Source: Daedaleopsis sinensis (taxonomy: Eukaryota; Basidiomycota; Agaricomycetes; Polyporales; Polyporaceae). Taken from it: DNA of 64,000 nucleotides. This document shows positions 13,517-24,981 of this stretch, in pieces. A program made the position numbers and the translations under genes. Within the stretch, counting starts at the first letter, position 1, and each line of letters starts with the position of its first letter. The stretch lies in the NCBI GenBank assembly GCA_033807695.1, contig CM066307.1, forward strand, positions 3,286,001 through 3,350,000, in the 5' to 3' direction. The notes below the pieces were generated by a model. It was not told the DNA's origin, made no database searches, and was given only the letters and a program-made list of their open reading frames with translations.

Positions 13517-14846
13517 ATGCAGCGACTGGACAACACCGAAGTCGCCACTCCTCTCACCTCCACCTCCCAGTTCATTGAGGCAGGTAAGCACGGGGCTTCC
13601 TAACTCGCGAACTCGCCTGACATTCGACTCCAAGACGACGATGACTTTGACGAGGATGCCATCCCCGGCTTCACACATCCCGGCCTCGTGCCCAGCCCGC
13701 ACTCCCCGGCACCCGACAAGGGCAAAGCAAGAGCTCCAGAGCAGCTTGCGCCTCCGCCTGGGTCACCGTCGGTCTCCGGAAACATTGGAACACCCTTGAA
13801 CAGCTCTGCGCCTCAGTCGAATCGCCGGGTGGTGGGTGGGGTACGGGTAGAAACGCGGTACGTGTGCATACCCGTGTGGGTAAGCTACGGTTCTGAGGAG
13901 TAACGCAGCTACACGGGGGAGGATACCTTGGACGAGCCGGTCACTACCACCATTGTGAGTACCTACCTGTACGTGAAGTGCGCGAGTACTCGCTGAGAGC
14001 CGTTTCGGCAGGCGAGGGACCTGTTCTCTATCTATGTCAAACTCATCCAAGTTCTCTATCCCCCAAGAAGCAGAGGCAACAGGGACCTTCTGAGGTATGT
14101 ACACACATGCACGATTGGCGGTCGTCTGACCGTTCTGTCGCAGAGACTGGGACCTCTGGGGGCCGCTTGTGCTCTGCCTCGCATTAGGGATCCTGCTTAG
14201 TGTCAACGTGAGTATCAAGAGCATTCGTGTCCTACTCCACCTCATCAACCATCTTTACAGGCACCTCCAGCACAATCTCTTAAAGTGTTCACCAGTGTGG
14301 TCGTTATCATCGCGATGGGCTCACTAGTCGTCACTATACAGGCGAAGGTACGCTTGTCTCAGTTCCTAAATCTTGAATCACTACTCATGTCGAATTATCT
14401 CCCACTGGTAGCTTCTGGGCGGTCGAGTGTTAGTGCATGACATTCCAGCATTCCCCATCGTACTCACATGCGGCGTCGCATTCGTCCAGATCGTTCTTCC
14501 AAGGGCTTTGTGTTCTAGGGTACTGCGTTGCGCCCCTCAATATCGCTGCACTTGTATCGACATTTGTTCGCTTGATCTACGTCCGTATACCTGTGGCATT
14601 GGCGGCATGGGTGTGGTGTGTATGGGGTACGCCGTATTTGTATCATTCTGCATAAAATATGCTAACTTAAAGGTCTCAGCGTCGGTGAATTTCCTGGATG
14701 GCACGAAAATCGAGCAGCAACGTATCCTTCTTGCTGTCTACCCTCTGCTGTACGTCGTTTTTGAGCCTAAACTCACTGCTTGATATTCACCAGAGCTTCG
14801 CAGACTATTCTACTTCATTCTCGCATGGATGATCATAATTCAGTAG
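13517..14846 (+). CDS. Yip1-family Golgi/ER membrane protein, YIPF6/Yip4-like
   Basis: Multi-pass membrane protein of the Yip1 family, which binds Rab GTPases and acts in ER-Golgi vesicle traffic. Ten exons join in phase: 13517-13583, 13635-13857, 13909-13954, 14012-14094, 14144-14207, 14261-14347, 14412-14428, 14490-14626, 14680-14749 and 14804-14846. The cytosolic N-terminus is acidic and Pro-rich (DDDDFDEDAIPGFTHPGL). The conserved core follows: EDTLDEPVTTTI, RDWDLWGPLVLCLALGILLS, IAMGSLVVTIQAKLLGGRVS, FFQGLCVLGYCVAPLNIAAL, WASVNFLDGTKIEQQRILLA and a final helix ending LFYFILAWMIIIQ. LLGG followed by SFFQ-LCVLGYC is the YIPF6 signature. Exon 7 is only 17 nt. The gene lies head-to-head with RPT2, with about 240 bp between the two ATGs, so they could share a promoter region. 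Confidence 0.93.
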
Positions 14847-15199
14847 TCTTCTCTAATTATTTATTCTGGGCTCTATGCATGGATTTTGTCTTCTTTCTTC
14901 CCGTTTCTGTTTTGACTTACCCTCGATCTCCACCTTGATACTATCTTCTTCAGGTATGAGAACACTTGGTTGGATAGAGGTTCCTCGAGCCTATCATGCG
15001 ATGTGCATATCGCTACCTGCATGCCAGCGCAGAATCTTGACGATGAGGGTTGAGTAAATCACCCACCTGACGAGCTTCTTGACTTGGGCCCAGGTGAGGG
15101 CTGCGAGTACTTATCTGAACAATCGGGGTACCTCCCCGGCGAGAGCGTTCCGACCAGTCCGAGTCCGAGAAAACATGCACGGGAACCACTCCACTCCAC

Positions 15200-16921
15200 G
15201 TGTACAACGCGCTTTCCGACACTCTTCTCCTCCAGATGATCACATCCCTCCCTTCGTCATCGATAGCAACAACGACCAAGATGCTCAGTCCAGCTGTTCA
15301 TCGACGCATAGTAGAAACACTCGGCTCAGAAATCAAGGATGCGAGGCTAGCAGCGAAAGGTAGTTACCACAGTACCTTATCAACCTCATCTCTCGAGCTG
15401 AATCCCACCCGCAGACGAGTTTACTACAGTGTGTACCCCACGTCTTTGTGGGGCGTACAGTCACCTCATCGCTACAGACAGACATATGACCTCGATGTCG
15501 TGGATGGTCGGCAAGTGCAACTCCGCATGGCCACCTTTGGGGGCAATGCTCCCATCGTCGAATCAGAAGTTTGTCCGCCGCGCCGCTCAACCCACTTACG
15601 TCTTGCGAACGACAATTGACAGGCAGCCACGCTGAGTTACATAGCCGAGCGCACTTCAATTCCCGTGCCCTCGGTGCTTGCTCTGCACAATGGGCCCGGG
15701 GTAGACGGGACGTGCTATTCACTGCTACAGAAGGTTTGCACCTACTTTGCGCTGCGCCGTGTACTCCGCTAAACCATCTCCAGCCATCGGGGGTCTGCGT
15801 GGAAGGCATGTTCCCTCGTATGACGCCGTTTGAACAAAATATGATCATCGCAGCTCTCGCGCGCTGGATGGTCGAGCTCTTTCAACACCGTTTTGATGCA
15901 ATCGGGAGCATCGGTCGGGCATCCGACACACAAGAGTATGCCATAGGACCCGTCGTGATGAAGCCTTTCTACGCGGATGGGCGACACAGTTTGGCCTTGG
16001 ACCGCGGACCGTTCCCCACAGCGAAGGCCTACTATCGCGCCTGTGCCCAGCGAGAGCTCGACTCGTCACGGATGCTGTTTGTCCAAGACGCGCCTCCGTC
16101 GTATCAGCAGGAGCTCGAAGACAGCCAGCTGGCGGTGGAGCGCATAGCCGGCCTCCTGTGCGACCTCACGAACAGCTGCCCAGGGCTGGACGAGGACGAC
16201 CCGGAGATGGCGCCGTTCTCGCTCGATGTCCACGAGATAGGCCTGAAGAACATCTTCGTCTCTCCAGAGAACCCCACCACCATCGTGCGTGTGCACACGT
16301 TTGTGCTCTGGGAGAGAACCTTCTTACCATATACCGCCGTTCCCCTAGCTCTCCGTCGCCGACTGGCGGTTCACGAACGCACTGCCGCTCTGGTGCTGCG
16401 CCCGTCTCCCCCCGTGGATGCGCCCGTCGATTGCGGCAGCGAATGCCGACAGTGCGCGGCACGCCGCGATCTTCCAGGCGGAAGTCGTCCGCGTCGCAGG
16501 CGCAGACTCGCCCTTCCGCCGCGCGCTCGACCTGGACGACAGTCGGGCGGCGCTGGACGACCTCGCGGGATACGACGCCTTCCGCGATGGTTTCCTCCTT
16601 CTCCCGGCCCTTGAGAATATGTGAGCACGCCCCGCCGCGGAGCCGATCGCGAGTACTCACCGCATTCACTGGGTAAACAGTCTTGCCACCCTCCCTGGTC
16701 ATGAGGACGTCGCGGGGCTCGCCGCACTCCTGGATCCCTCCACGCTGCCGGGACGGGTCGCACGCATCAACCTGCTCACGCACGGCTCCAATGCGATGTA
16801 CCTCGCCATGACACCCCCGCGCAGCCCACACATCGGCTCGGGCACGGTGAGCGAGGACCCGGGGGAGGAGAACCTTAGCGGGATCCGGGCTGCGAGTGAG
16901 GCACCCGTACTCGTAGTTTGA
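15200..16921 (+). CDS. Fungal APH-type kinase-like protein with altered catalytic residues
   Basis: Member of the aminoglycoside-phosphotransferase-like (APH) protein kinase fold, a large family in fungi whose substrates are mostly unknown. Exons that join in phase: up to 15568 (VQLRMATFGGNAPIVESE), 15623-15733 (AATLSYIAERTSIPVPSVLA), 15784-16284, 16349-16620 and 16681-16921. The 5' end is not settled; 15200 is the first in-frame ATG of the open frame and 15281 another, and an upstream exon is possible. Typical APH features are the TSIPVPSVL segment and a hinge and helical domain. The catalytic-loop region reads LDVHEIGLKNIFVSPEN, where the family normally has HPDLGLHNIFVD. The metal-site region reads SVADWRFTNALPLW, where the usual form is IDWE..PLW. 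The C-terminus includes ARINLLTHGSNAMYLAMTPP. With the catalytic His-x-Asp lost and DWE changed to DWR, it may be a pseudokinase. Confidence 0.75.
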
Positions 16922-17450
16922 CCGGCGCGTTCCCTGCCAGGGGACCCATGGGACGTCTTACGACGTCATGCTTGAGAAGCGGACCGCTGGTTTTGGAAAA
17001 TACTTCACCTTGTCGCCGGAAATAGCTGTGCGTTATGGATCTGTGTGTAACGTAAGTGCGAAATGCACCGTCGCTGGATATGAACTGTACGCTTCCTTGG
17101 ACTACGCTCGAGAAGGGGAAGCTCTCACACTCCCGCAGTTTCACGTCAGGGCAATTACAGCTGTCGAACTTGCCGCATCGCATAATCATGAACGTACTGT
17201 TCGGGGCCGCAGAGGGAAGATGCACGTAAGTAGAAGGTTCGCGGCATCGCCTGTGAGACGCCAACTGTATCAAGTCGCAGCAGTCTATGTACGGCCGTCG
17301 GAGAAACCTGATATCATTTAGGAGTAGTCGTTATCGCCGTGCAGGTAGCATACAGGGGCATACTTCTCGTGCAGTGATAGTAGCCACGGCTGAATTGCCG
17401 CATTTCCCCCCATTCTTGCAGAAGACCAGCTCCGGAAGGCTGACCGCTCT
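16922..17450. other. Intergenic
   Basis: About 530 bp between two convergent genes. No coding frame, repeat or RNA gene could be supported. Confidence 0.4.
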
Positions 17451-19633
17451 CTAGGGTTCTTCTCGTGAGCGGATGCGATATGAATCTGCAAAAGATCTAC
17501 TGACCGACATAGGTCTTGCTGCTCGAGGCGTTGGCACATACGAGACAGACAGTCCGGAGCCGTCGGAACGTACTGAGATGTCCGGAGCTGAGGTGAAGAC
17601 AGCAGAGTCGTTGCGAGACGAGTTCGAGTTCGGGAACATGATCCTGGCGTTGAGACATGCTACGAAAGAGTTTGCATACACTGCCAGGGAAGCATGAGTA
17701 GAAGACAGGCACCATCACAGAGGCTGGACTTGCATTTGCCCATGATAAAGTCGGTAGCGATGAACCAGGCGGTCCAAGGCAACATCGTGAACTTTGATAT
17801 AATCCAAATCAGCGGTTTGCTCTGTACTGAGGGACGGTATGCATACGACAATGAGTCGAACCAAAGCAGCGATTCTAGTTACGAATCGTTTAGGCGTGTT
17901 CTGTTCGGAATTTGAAGCGATGGCACTCACGAGAGCAGTATGCAACGATGGACCAACAGCGTTACAACTCGGTACGCAAGTGAATGTACTTGAGAGCTGA
18001 AATCACTGTCAGTCAAAGCGATGAGACCATCTCGTTAGCACGTACTTCTCAGGTCGCGGAGTCCTCCCTCGTGACATCAAGGTCAGTGTGCCGGCGAGAA
18101 ATGCATCGGACAGGAGAGCGAGGAGCGTGTACGGCAATGCAGCCGAGTACTAGCCAGACACCACTTCGTCAATCCATCGAGCACATTACGAATCGATTAA
18201 CCTACCGTTAATAACGACAATGACGTGAGCGAGGTACTTCAACTACGTGAGCTGACATGAGCAATTGCAAGAGGGCGTCGAGAAGCCTACCTCTTGAATG
18301 AAGAGATCACTTTAACGACAGCGTCTACGCGTGCACATGCCAGTTGAGCGGGTACATTTTGGTTCCTTGAAGTGAAGGCACCAACCTGCGCCAAGAACCA
18401 GGTGACCGAGAACGAGAACAGCCTGCAAGCCGCGACGCCATCAGAGCACTTCGTAGATGCTCAACAGCTAGCGTACCATGATTGGAGGCAGCGTGTATCT
18501 TGCGAATGGTGTTTGACATACTGGTGAGACGAGGTTAGCAACGGCATCAATAATGTACCTTTGAGAGATAACTCACGCTTATGGATTCGTTTGATAAAGA
18601 AACTGGTTTCAATCAGTACTAAACATTGAGCTCGGGAATAAACGTGCGCGAGTGCTCACCACTGGACGACCGTTGCGACAACAAGCTGGGAGACAGAAAT
18701 GTAAGTGTACGTGACCCACAAAATCAACAAACTTGTAAAAATCACATCAAGTACCGCGGAGATCTGCCAGCGACTGTCGATGAGAGGTTGTATAACTCCT
18801 GAGGCACAGATATCACTTACGCAGAAGGACCTATATGAACGTCAAAAGGTCATATAGTTACAGAAATAAGGTGTTGAATAGTCACGCACCGTTTCGCGAA
18901 GATCTCATGGCCGATGCTTGTATCCGGATCGGTCTTCTCAATAACTAAACCCCACTAGTAAGGCAATCACAGTATATGAGGTCGTACCTTGAGCGATTGA
19001 GCGGTTGCGCAATATACTCACAGCCCAGTAGTACAGTCCATGGCACACTGCAAGTCCTAAGTATACTGGGCCTGGCCCAAAACAAGAACGCTTTGTCACG
19101 TACCCAAAATAACGTTGACGGAATCAAGCGCCCTGCAATGAATATCGGCTTGAGTTGTGGGGCCAACCGACAGCATCCATGTTGCATACCATACCAGGAG
19201 GACCTGCCGCCGGAGCAAGTACGAACGTCAACCACAACCGTTCTAGGAGTGTCTGCAGCCGGAAAAGGCTCACCCAGACTTTCAGCTCGGGACGATCTCG
19301 CGGGAACCTCATCAGGTACACATACGTCTGCACAGCACAAAGCACGCTCAGCCCGGTCAAAACATCGGCAAGATCTCGAGAAGCACACACCTGCAGCGTG
19401 CTGATCCCATACAGACTGCGGGGGCGGGCGCGTCAGTTCCGAGTCTCCGAGTCCAAGCGGGTGTTCCGCGCCAGACCGATCTGGACACGCACAATGTCGA
19501 TATCATCTGCCCGATGAGAAGCGCGCCTGCACACACACACACAAATCGGAGGAGTAGGTTGAACATCGGACGGACCCGTCCGCGCGATCCGGGCTAGCCA
19601 CCCACCGAGATTGTCGTCATAATGCCGGCCCAT
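17451..19633 (-). CDS. DUF6534-type integral membrane protein
   Basis: A seven-helix-like membrane protein family abundant in Agaricomycetes, function unknown. The start is ATG at 19631-19633. The first exons join as MGRHYDDNLG, ALLIGQMIST, LYGISTLQ, then TYVYLMRFPRDRPELKVW, which is the canonical opening of this family. Middle exons are short and were located only in part: SQLVVATVVQW near 18690 and a hydrophobic segment reading LQAVLVLGHLVLGAG near 18400. The C-terminal exon reads VYANSFVACLNARIMFPNSN and then a Ser-rich cytosolic tail ending RIRSREEP at 17451. YANS..A.LNAR is the conserved family C-terminal motif. The central exon structure is uncertain, and I cannot exclude a lesion there. 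Confidence 0.75.
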
Positions 19634-20937
19634 GAATGCACCGACAGCAACCACGCGATCCTGCCGCCGAGGTCTCGCGCCAAAGGCTGGGGGGACAAAA
19701 AAAACAAGTCACAGCCAAAGCCAGAACGCCGAGCAGGGGAGAGAGAGGGAGAGCGGAGCGCGACCAGGGACGAACCAAGCCCTCGCACAAGGTACAGATA
19801 TATCCGCGTTGTCGCGGGCCTTCCTCCTAGCGTGCCAGGCTCTAGCGTACACACCCACACCCATGGACACGGACACGGACACGGGGCCAGGCAGGGCTCG
19901 CAGTGCGCCCCACGCCACGCAAAAAGCCTCCTATTCTTCGCGCCGTGGGATCGCGCCCCGGTGGGCAGAGCACGGAGAGCAGCAGCAGCCACTTGTTTCG
20001 CTGGTAGACGCATCCCGCGCGGATCGAGACTCCGCTGTGAACGCGGCACCCGGTTGGGGCACGGGACGAACGGAGGACTGAATGAGCTGGATGCAAATCT
20101 GCGCAGGGCTCCCGTCTTGGTTGCGAACCAGCGTGATGCGGCTCGCAGACTCTCACGGGCGGACGCGTGCCTGGGGAAGAGGAAGGTGAGGGGGAGGGCG
20201 CGTGCGGAGGAGATCCTCGGGAAGTCTGCATTACTCATAGAGAGAGGAATCCTCGCAGGCAGTTGGACCGTGGGCAGCGCAGCTGCAAGCGGGCCGCAGA
20301 CTTGTGCCCCTGGCCGCGGGGCATGACAACCGCTCCAACGTATGAATGTGTGCCCGTTTTGACTGCAGCGACTACTGGGGGCGAAGGAAGAGTCAAGACG
20401 AATGGCGCAGCGCCCGTTGGTCCCGGAACTCTGGCTGTATTTACGCATGGACGGGAGGAGAACCTGTCTATTAACGTCGCGCGTAGGTATCGCGAGATCA
20501 GCCTCTCCGTCATGTATGACGCAGGAATAGTACCTTCTCATGGGCCTTGAGCACAAGCACTGGCACTGAAGTCAACATCCTTGGTCTGAGCCTTGGCGCG
20601 TGAGGCCTTGGGGAGGGGGAGGGGCCCACTCCCTCACCGCCCAATCATGCAGCCCCCCTAGCAAGCACATATGGATTCTGGGCAGGCATGGGTGTCCATC
20701 TGGGCATGAACTAGCGAAGAGCTGTCAGCGTACCCAGTGTTTGCGGTCCCGAGGAACGGAGCGTCCGACTCGTCCTCGACACGACAGAGACTCGGAGCCG
20801 CGAACCTCGCCAGGGCGAGGGGGGGGTACCCCGGGCCATGCATCTGGTCTCTGAACGTTGACGATGACGCTGAACGTTTGAAAGCTGACCTCCAGTCTGA
20901 GCTCAGCCGATCCGGCGGAAACCACATCAAGCATAGA

Positions 20938-21042
20938 CACTCACACCACACCCGTCCTCCGCAGCCCGGTCGTGCGCACACCACGCCCATGGCAGCGGGC
21001 GCGCGGCACCAAGGACACGGGCCGTCGCACGACACACGTACC
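20938..21042. repeat. Imperfect direct repeat, copy 1
   Basis: This segment and 21256-21375 share long identical blocks, for example GCAGCGGGCGCGCGGCACC and GGGCCGTCGCACGACACAC. The start-to-start spacing is about 318 bp. On the minus strand both open on GTGTCGTGCGACGGCCCGTG and encode a Cys-rich stretch in one frame. Confidence 0.7.
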
Positions 21043-21255
21043 CAACGCTGTATATGAGATTCAAGCTGCGGGTCTCGCGAATGAGCTGACTCACCCTTGC
21101 AGCAGAATCCACGAAGCGCGAAGTACTAACAGGGCGCGCCACCCACCGATATCGACGGAAGCGTATTCTTGCCGTCCCATCGCCATTCCTGCGCACATCA
21201 GGGCTAATCCTGGCAGTGGCAATCTATTTGTGAGCGTACACGACGGTGTCGGTGA

Positions 21256-21375
21256 CACTCACACCAAACCCGTCCTCCGTGCCCGGGCCCGGACGTCGTG
21301 CGCACACCACGCCCGTGGGCCGTGGCAGCGGGCGCGCGGCACCGAGGCCACGGGCCGTCGCACGACACACATACC
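21256..21375. repeat. Imperfect direct repeat, copy 2
   Basis: Second copy of the segment at 20938-21042. It is about 15 bp longer because of small insertions near its middle. The surrounding sequence is not similar between copies, so only the core was duplicated or retained. Confidence 0.7.
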
Positions 21376-22532
21376 GGATGATGTATCACGGACGGCAAGA
21401 GTACCGTGCCGCTCTCGTCGACATCGGTGCGTACTTCGCGCTTCGCGGGTTCTGTTGCAACGAACAAGTCAGCTGGTCCCTGGCTCGCGAGCCGCGATTT
21501 GAACTTCATGTGCACTGCACATCGTCATTCCTGCGCACGTCCGCTTCCGGACCAGGACTAAGCCGAGTCTCCTTTAGGCAAACGATGAGGTGGATGAGGA
21601 CCTATTGGCGTGAGGGATGGACGGCCTCAAACGACCAATCCTAGCAATCGCTTTGTGAGCACACAGAAGCGTCGACGGGGGGCACATAACGACAACGCAC
21701 CTTATTGCTTCCTCCCCCCCTTCCCCCCACTACTGGCATTCGAATTCGCAGAGCGAACAGGAACAGGAGCTCGGTACCGAGCGAAGAATTCGCAGAGTGT
21801 CGGATGCGCAACTCTCTGGTCTGCCAGCTGCAGACAAGCGGAACGCCGGACCTACCGCAGTATCAATCGCTTCTCAGTTCTGCGGCCTTGATCTTGAGGG
21901 ACTTGCGAACCCCTTCGCCCCCAGGACCGGGTTGTTGATCTTGTAGCAGTTGACTGGTGGGATGGGAACGTAGGGTACCGTGGTGATCGAGGACATGAAC
22001 GACAATTCTTGGACATACTACACATGTAACACACACAGGATAAGTAAGGCAGATATAGACGATAGGGGGAGAGGTCTCGGGATATAGCGATATAGGGAAA
22101 GCGATCCAGGACGACATCACGGGGGAGACAAATCGAGGGAAGAGAGTCAGATACTGCGGGGATACTACTATTGGGCACGGGCACGAGATATTGATAGAAC
22201 GGTGTATCGCGGGAAGCTCATTGGCGATGGGGCAGGAATAAGTCGTGGAGGTCTAATGCAGGATCTCAGCCAACCATTCGTGCCAGCGTACCAATGCTAT
22301 CGTGATGAGGGAAAAAATGAAGGACAATCGGGAGCACGCCGGAGCAGCGGAGGATCGGTCCAAGGGAACACTATACACGTAAAAGCCGTTCAGTGTGGGA
22401 GCGCAAGGGTTCGTCAGAAGAGCATGCTCTGGAGGGTGCTCTGGAGGCTCGGCATGAAGGTCCTGGTCACGCGAACGCCGTCAGTACCACGTCGGTCGCT
22501 TATACAGCAGAAGCAGACACAGATAGGAGGAC

Positions 22533-23889
22533 TCACACTGCGCCCAGCCCAGCAGCAAACGCGATCGCACCCCACGCCAGCGACTTGCGTTCTGGCGGGA
22601 GCTGCGAGAGCACCCGCACCCTGCTGTTCGTAACCACCGCGCGCTCGCCCACCTCGCCCTCGCCCGGCTCCTTGATGTTCAGCTTGTACGCTGTCGGCTC
22701 CTCCTCCCGTGCCCGCTTTGTCCCTGAGACGTCCTCCGTCTCCTGCTCATCCACCACTAACGCCTTCTCCGCATCCGCTTGACTTTGCGTTAACCCAGCC
22801 GCCTTCGCCTTGGCAGAGTTTGCAGCGCGCTCCGCCTTGAGCTTCGCGATGAGCTCCTTCTGTTCTTGGACGTCTTCGTGCATTTTCGGCTCGGCGACCT
22901 TCGCCGCTTCCGCGTCGTCGTCGACAGCAGTCTCGTCGGAGGGGGTGTGCATCTCCTCCCGGATGGACCGCCTGGACCGGGGCGTCTTGGCTGGGGATGG
23001 CACCACAAGAGGTTGCATGGGCGGCACGGCAGCGGGCGGGCTGCGAAGGCGTGCCGACCGTCGAGGGGGTGACATCGCCCCGCGGGAGGGTGGTGGCGAG
23101 GTAGGTTTGTCAGCAGGGTGGGCCGTGGTAGCGGCGGGGATAGGGGAGGCGGGAGAGGCTTCACGACGGCGTTTAGCGGGTGCGGGCCCGGGCTCAGCGA
23201 CGGGGGATGCAGCAGGGGTAGGCTGTTGTTGGTTCTTGGAGCGGCGGAAGGTAGTGTTAGGGTCGGGGATGGCAGCTGCGAGCGAGGGGATGATGTGGCC
23301 GAGGTGGTAGCTCTCGGCGAGGTAGAGAGCGACATCGGGGGTGACCCAGTGTCCGGCGAAGCGGGCCTTGCCAGACTTGTTCGCGCCAGCGGTGTCGAAG
23401 CTGAGCTTGATCCAGTTGACTTCACCCTTCTCGGCCTCGTCGTTTGCGGTGGGGAATGCAGCGCGGAACATGGTGGTTACGGAAATCGCACTGGTGTCCA
23501 ACCTGCGGAGGATGAACGCATGTCCGCCTCCGGGCTGTTCGATAGTGAGATTGGAAAGTCAGAACGCGCGACAGTCGCGTCTCGGAAGAAAGTAGGGCAC
23601 GCACCGTAGGGATCTTAACCCGACCGACCTAGCGCGACTCTGTGAGATAAACACGCGACGGAAGCGCGATTAACGTACAATAGTTGTGACCCCATCCCTA
23701 ACGATCTCCTGGAACTTGACTGGGGGCGGCTTAGACGTGTCCACTACGTGAGGAGGTCAGTGCTCCGACGACCGAGACGAGATGGGGAAGAGACGGACTG
23801 GCTCTGATATGGGGGTTCAGTTCCGTTGGGAGAGGAGGGCGCGGTACGCCGGGCTTGGGGACGGCATAGTGCTTTGCTGAAGCAGGCAT
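22533..23889 (-). CDS. Bqt4-like protein with APSES-type DNA-binding domain
   Basis: Resembles the fungal Bqt4 family, inner-nuclear-membrane proteins that tether telomeres to the nuclear envelope. Exon 1 starts at ATG 23889 (MPASAKHYAVPKPGVPRPPL, TELNPHIRA). The next exon reads DTSKPPPVKFQEIVRDGVTT, then VGRVKIPT, then PGGGHAFILRRLDTSAISV. The APSES/KilA-N core continues TTMFRAAFPTANDEAEKGEV and WVTPDVALYLAESYHLGHII. A long disordered Pro/Ser region follows, with KRRREASPASP and RRSARLRSP, then a coiled coil (EQKELIAKLKAERAANSAK), then a terminal hydrophobic segment (SLAWGAIAFAAGLGAV). The reading frame meets TGA at 22533, directly beside a GTGAGT donor-like sequence, so a further short exon completing a tail anchor is possible. 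The domain order (APSES, disorder, coil, C-terminal anchor) fits Bqt4 better than the Swi4/Mbp1 transcription factors, which end in ankyrin repeats. Confidence 0.8.
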
Positions 23890-24178
23890 CGCGAAGAGAG
23901 AGCGCGAGAGAGAAGCCAAGCGAGGTGAGCGTGTCCGAGTCGCGATCAACAAGCCGTGCAGTCCGCGTTGTGGCAGGAGCAAACACGTCCCATCCTCCAG
24001 CCGCCCGACGAACCGCCTTTCAAACTCCGCGCGGCGTTTCCCGAAACATAAATGGGTCCCAATAGGCGCCTCCGTACCACTGAGCCAAGTGACTGAGCTG
24101 TTCAAATCGCCCTTAGTACATCAAGTCGTGGTGAGTTAATCATCTTCGCTCTGTTAGTTGGCGGAGCGTTGATTTTGA

Positions 24179-24658
24179 ATGCATGAGATGGCCGTTTACG
24201 TCCCTAGAGAACTCAGCGACAAGATTATCAATTTTGTGCACGATGAAGATACCTTGCGAGCATGCGCTCTAGTCTCCCGCAACTGGCTCCCAGCGAGCAG
24301 ACACTTGCTCTTCCGAACACTCAAAGTAACCTCAAACAGGGCGTATCGTGGATTGGTCAATAATGTGCTACGATCAGCTCGCATGCGACAGTGTTTGGGC
24401 TCTACCGTCACTCTCAACATCCACGAAAGCGACGGCAAGCCTCCGTGGAACCGATACCCAGTGGACTTCGACATGGGGATTGACAAGGTCGCCCAAGACC
24501 ACGTCCACCTGATATCTTCACGTTCATGTTCTTTCCTGTGCGATCTCGCAGGCAACCTGCCCAACCTCGAGTCGCTGCTTCTATACCGCTGTCGATGGGA
24601 CACTCACCGGTCAACGTCACAACTTGAACAAACGAAGCCGCACTGCACCATGCGATAG
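24179..24658 (+). pseudogene. Truncated F-box protein relic
   Basis: The N-terminus matches the F-box proteins common in mushrooms, which recruit substrates to SCF ubiquitin ligases: VPRELSDKIINFVHDEDTLR, ACALVSRNWLPASRHLLFRT. A start of the usual LRR-like region follows, including LAGNLPNLESLLLYRCRW. The frame ends after 159 codons, whereas these proteins usually run 400 or more. The last 15 bases of the frame (24644-24658) lie inside the left end of the inverted-repeat element at 24644-24771, so the reading frame appears to have been cut by that element. No continuation was found on the other side. An intron after CRW cannot be fully excluded. Confidence 0.65.
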
Positions 24659-24771
24659 GCAGTCTATAGGCGGGCCAAGAGGCAAAAACGGGCCAAGAGG
24701 CAGTCAATAGGCGTGCAGTAGGGTATTGTCGAAAAATCTACACGGCTATAGCCAGCCTATCGCTTGGTGCA
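24644..24771. mobile_element. 128-bp MITE-like inverted-repeat element
   Basis: The ends are inverted copies: TGCACCATGCGATAGGC at the left and, read on the other strand, TGCACCAAGCGATAGGC at the right. Similarity continues inward to about 28 bp with a few mismatches (AGTCTATAGGC against TGGCTATAGCC). The interior holds two copies of GGGCCAAGAGGCA and no coding capacity. No clear target-site duplication beyond possibly AC/AC is visible. Confidence 0.65.
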
Positions 24772-24981
24772 ACATTTGCTCTTGCCCGGAGTGCGTTGAA
24801 TCGATGTTTCTTATTGAGGACCAACAATCAAGGCGACAACAATGAGATCACCGACCACCAGTGCCATGTCATGATTATCGACCACTTCCGAAGAACTACC
24901 GTGTGTTGTAGATTGCTATCTAACACACCTCTCATCTACAGATTCTGGGACGTGCATACGAGTAGGATACATGTTCAAATA

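Larger units (their letters stand above)
19634..22532. other. Gene-poor GC-rich interval with a duplicated segment
   Basis: About 2.9 kb without a supported gene. Long overlapping frames at 19594-20556 (minus) and 19622-20326 (plus) cover the same DNA and contain no motif. They look like by-products of high GC content. The only clear structure is the pair of similar segments listed separately. Confidence 0.45.

Noticed and set aside
19594..20556. 320-codon minus-strand frame, with a 234-codon plus-strand frame over the same DNA
   Set aside because: Both strands are open because GC content is high. Neither translation shows a domain, and the left end overlaps the first exon of the DUF6534 gene.
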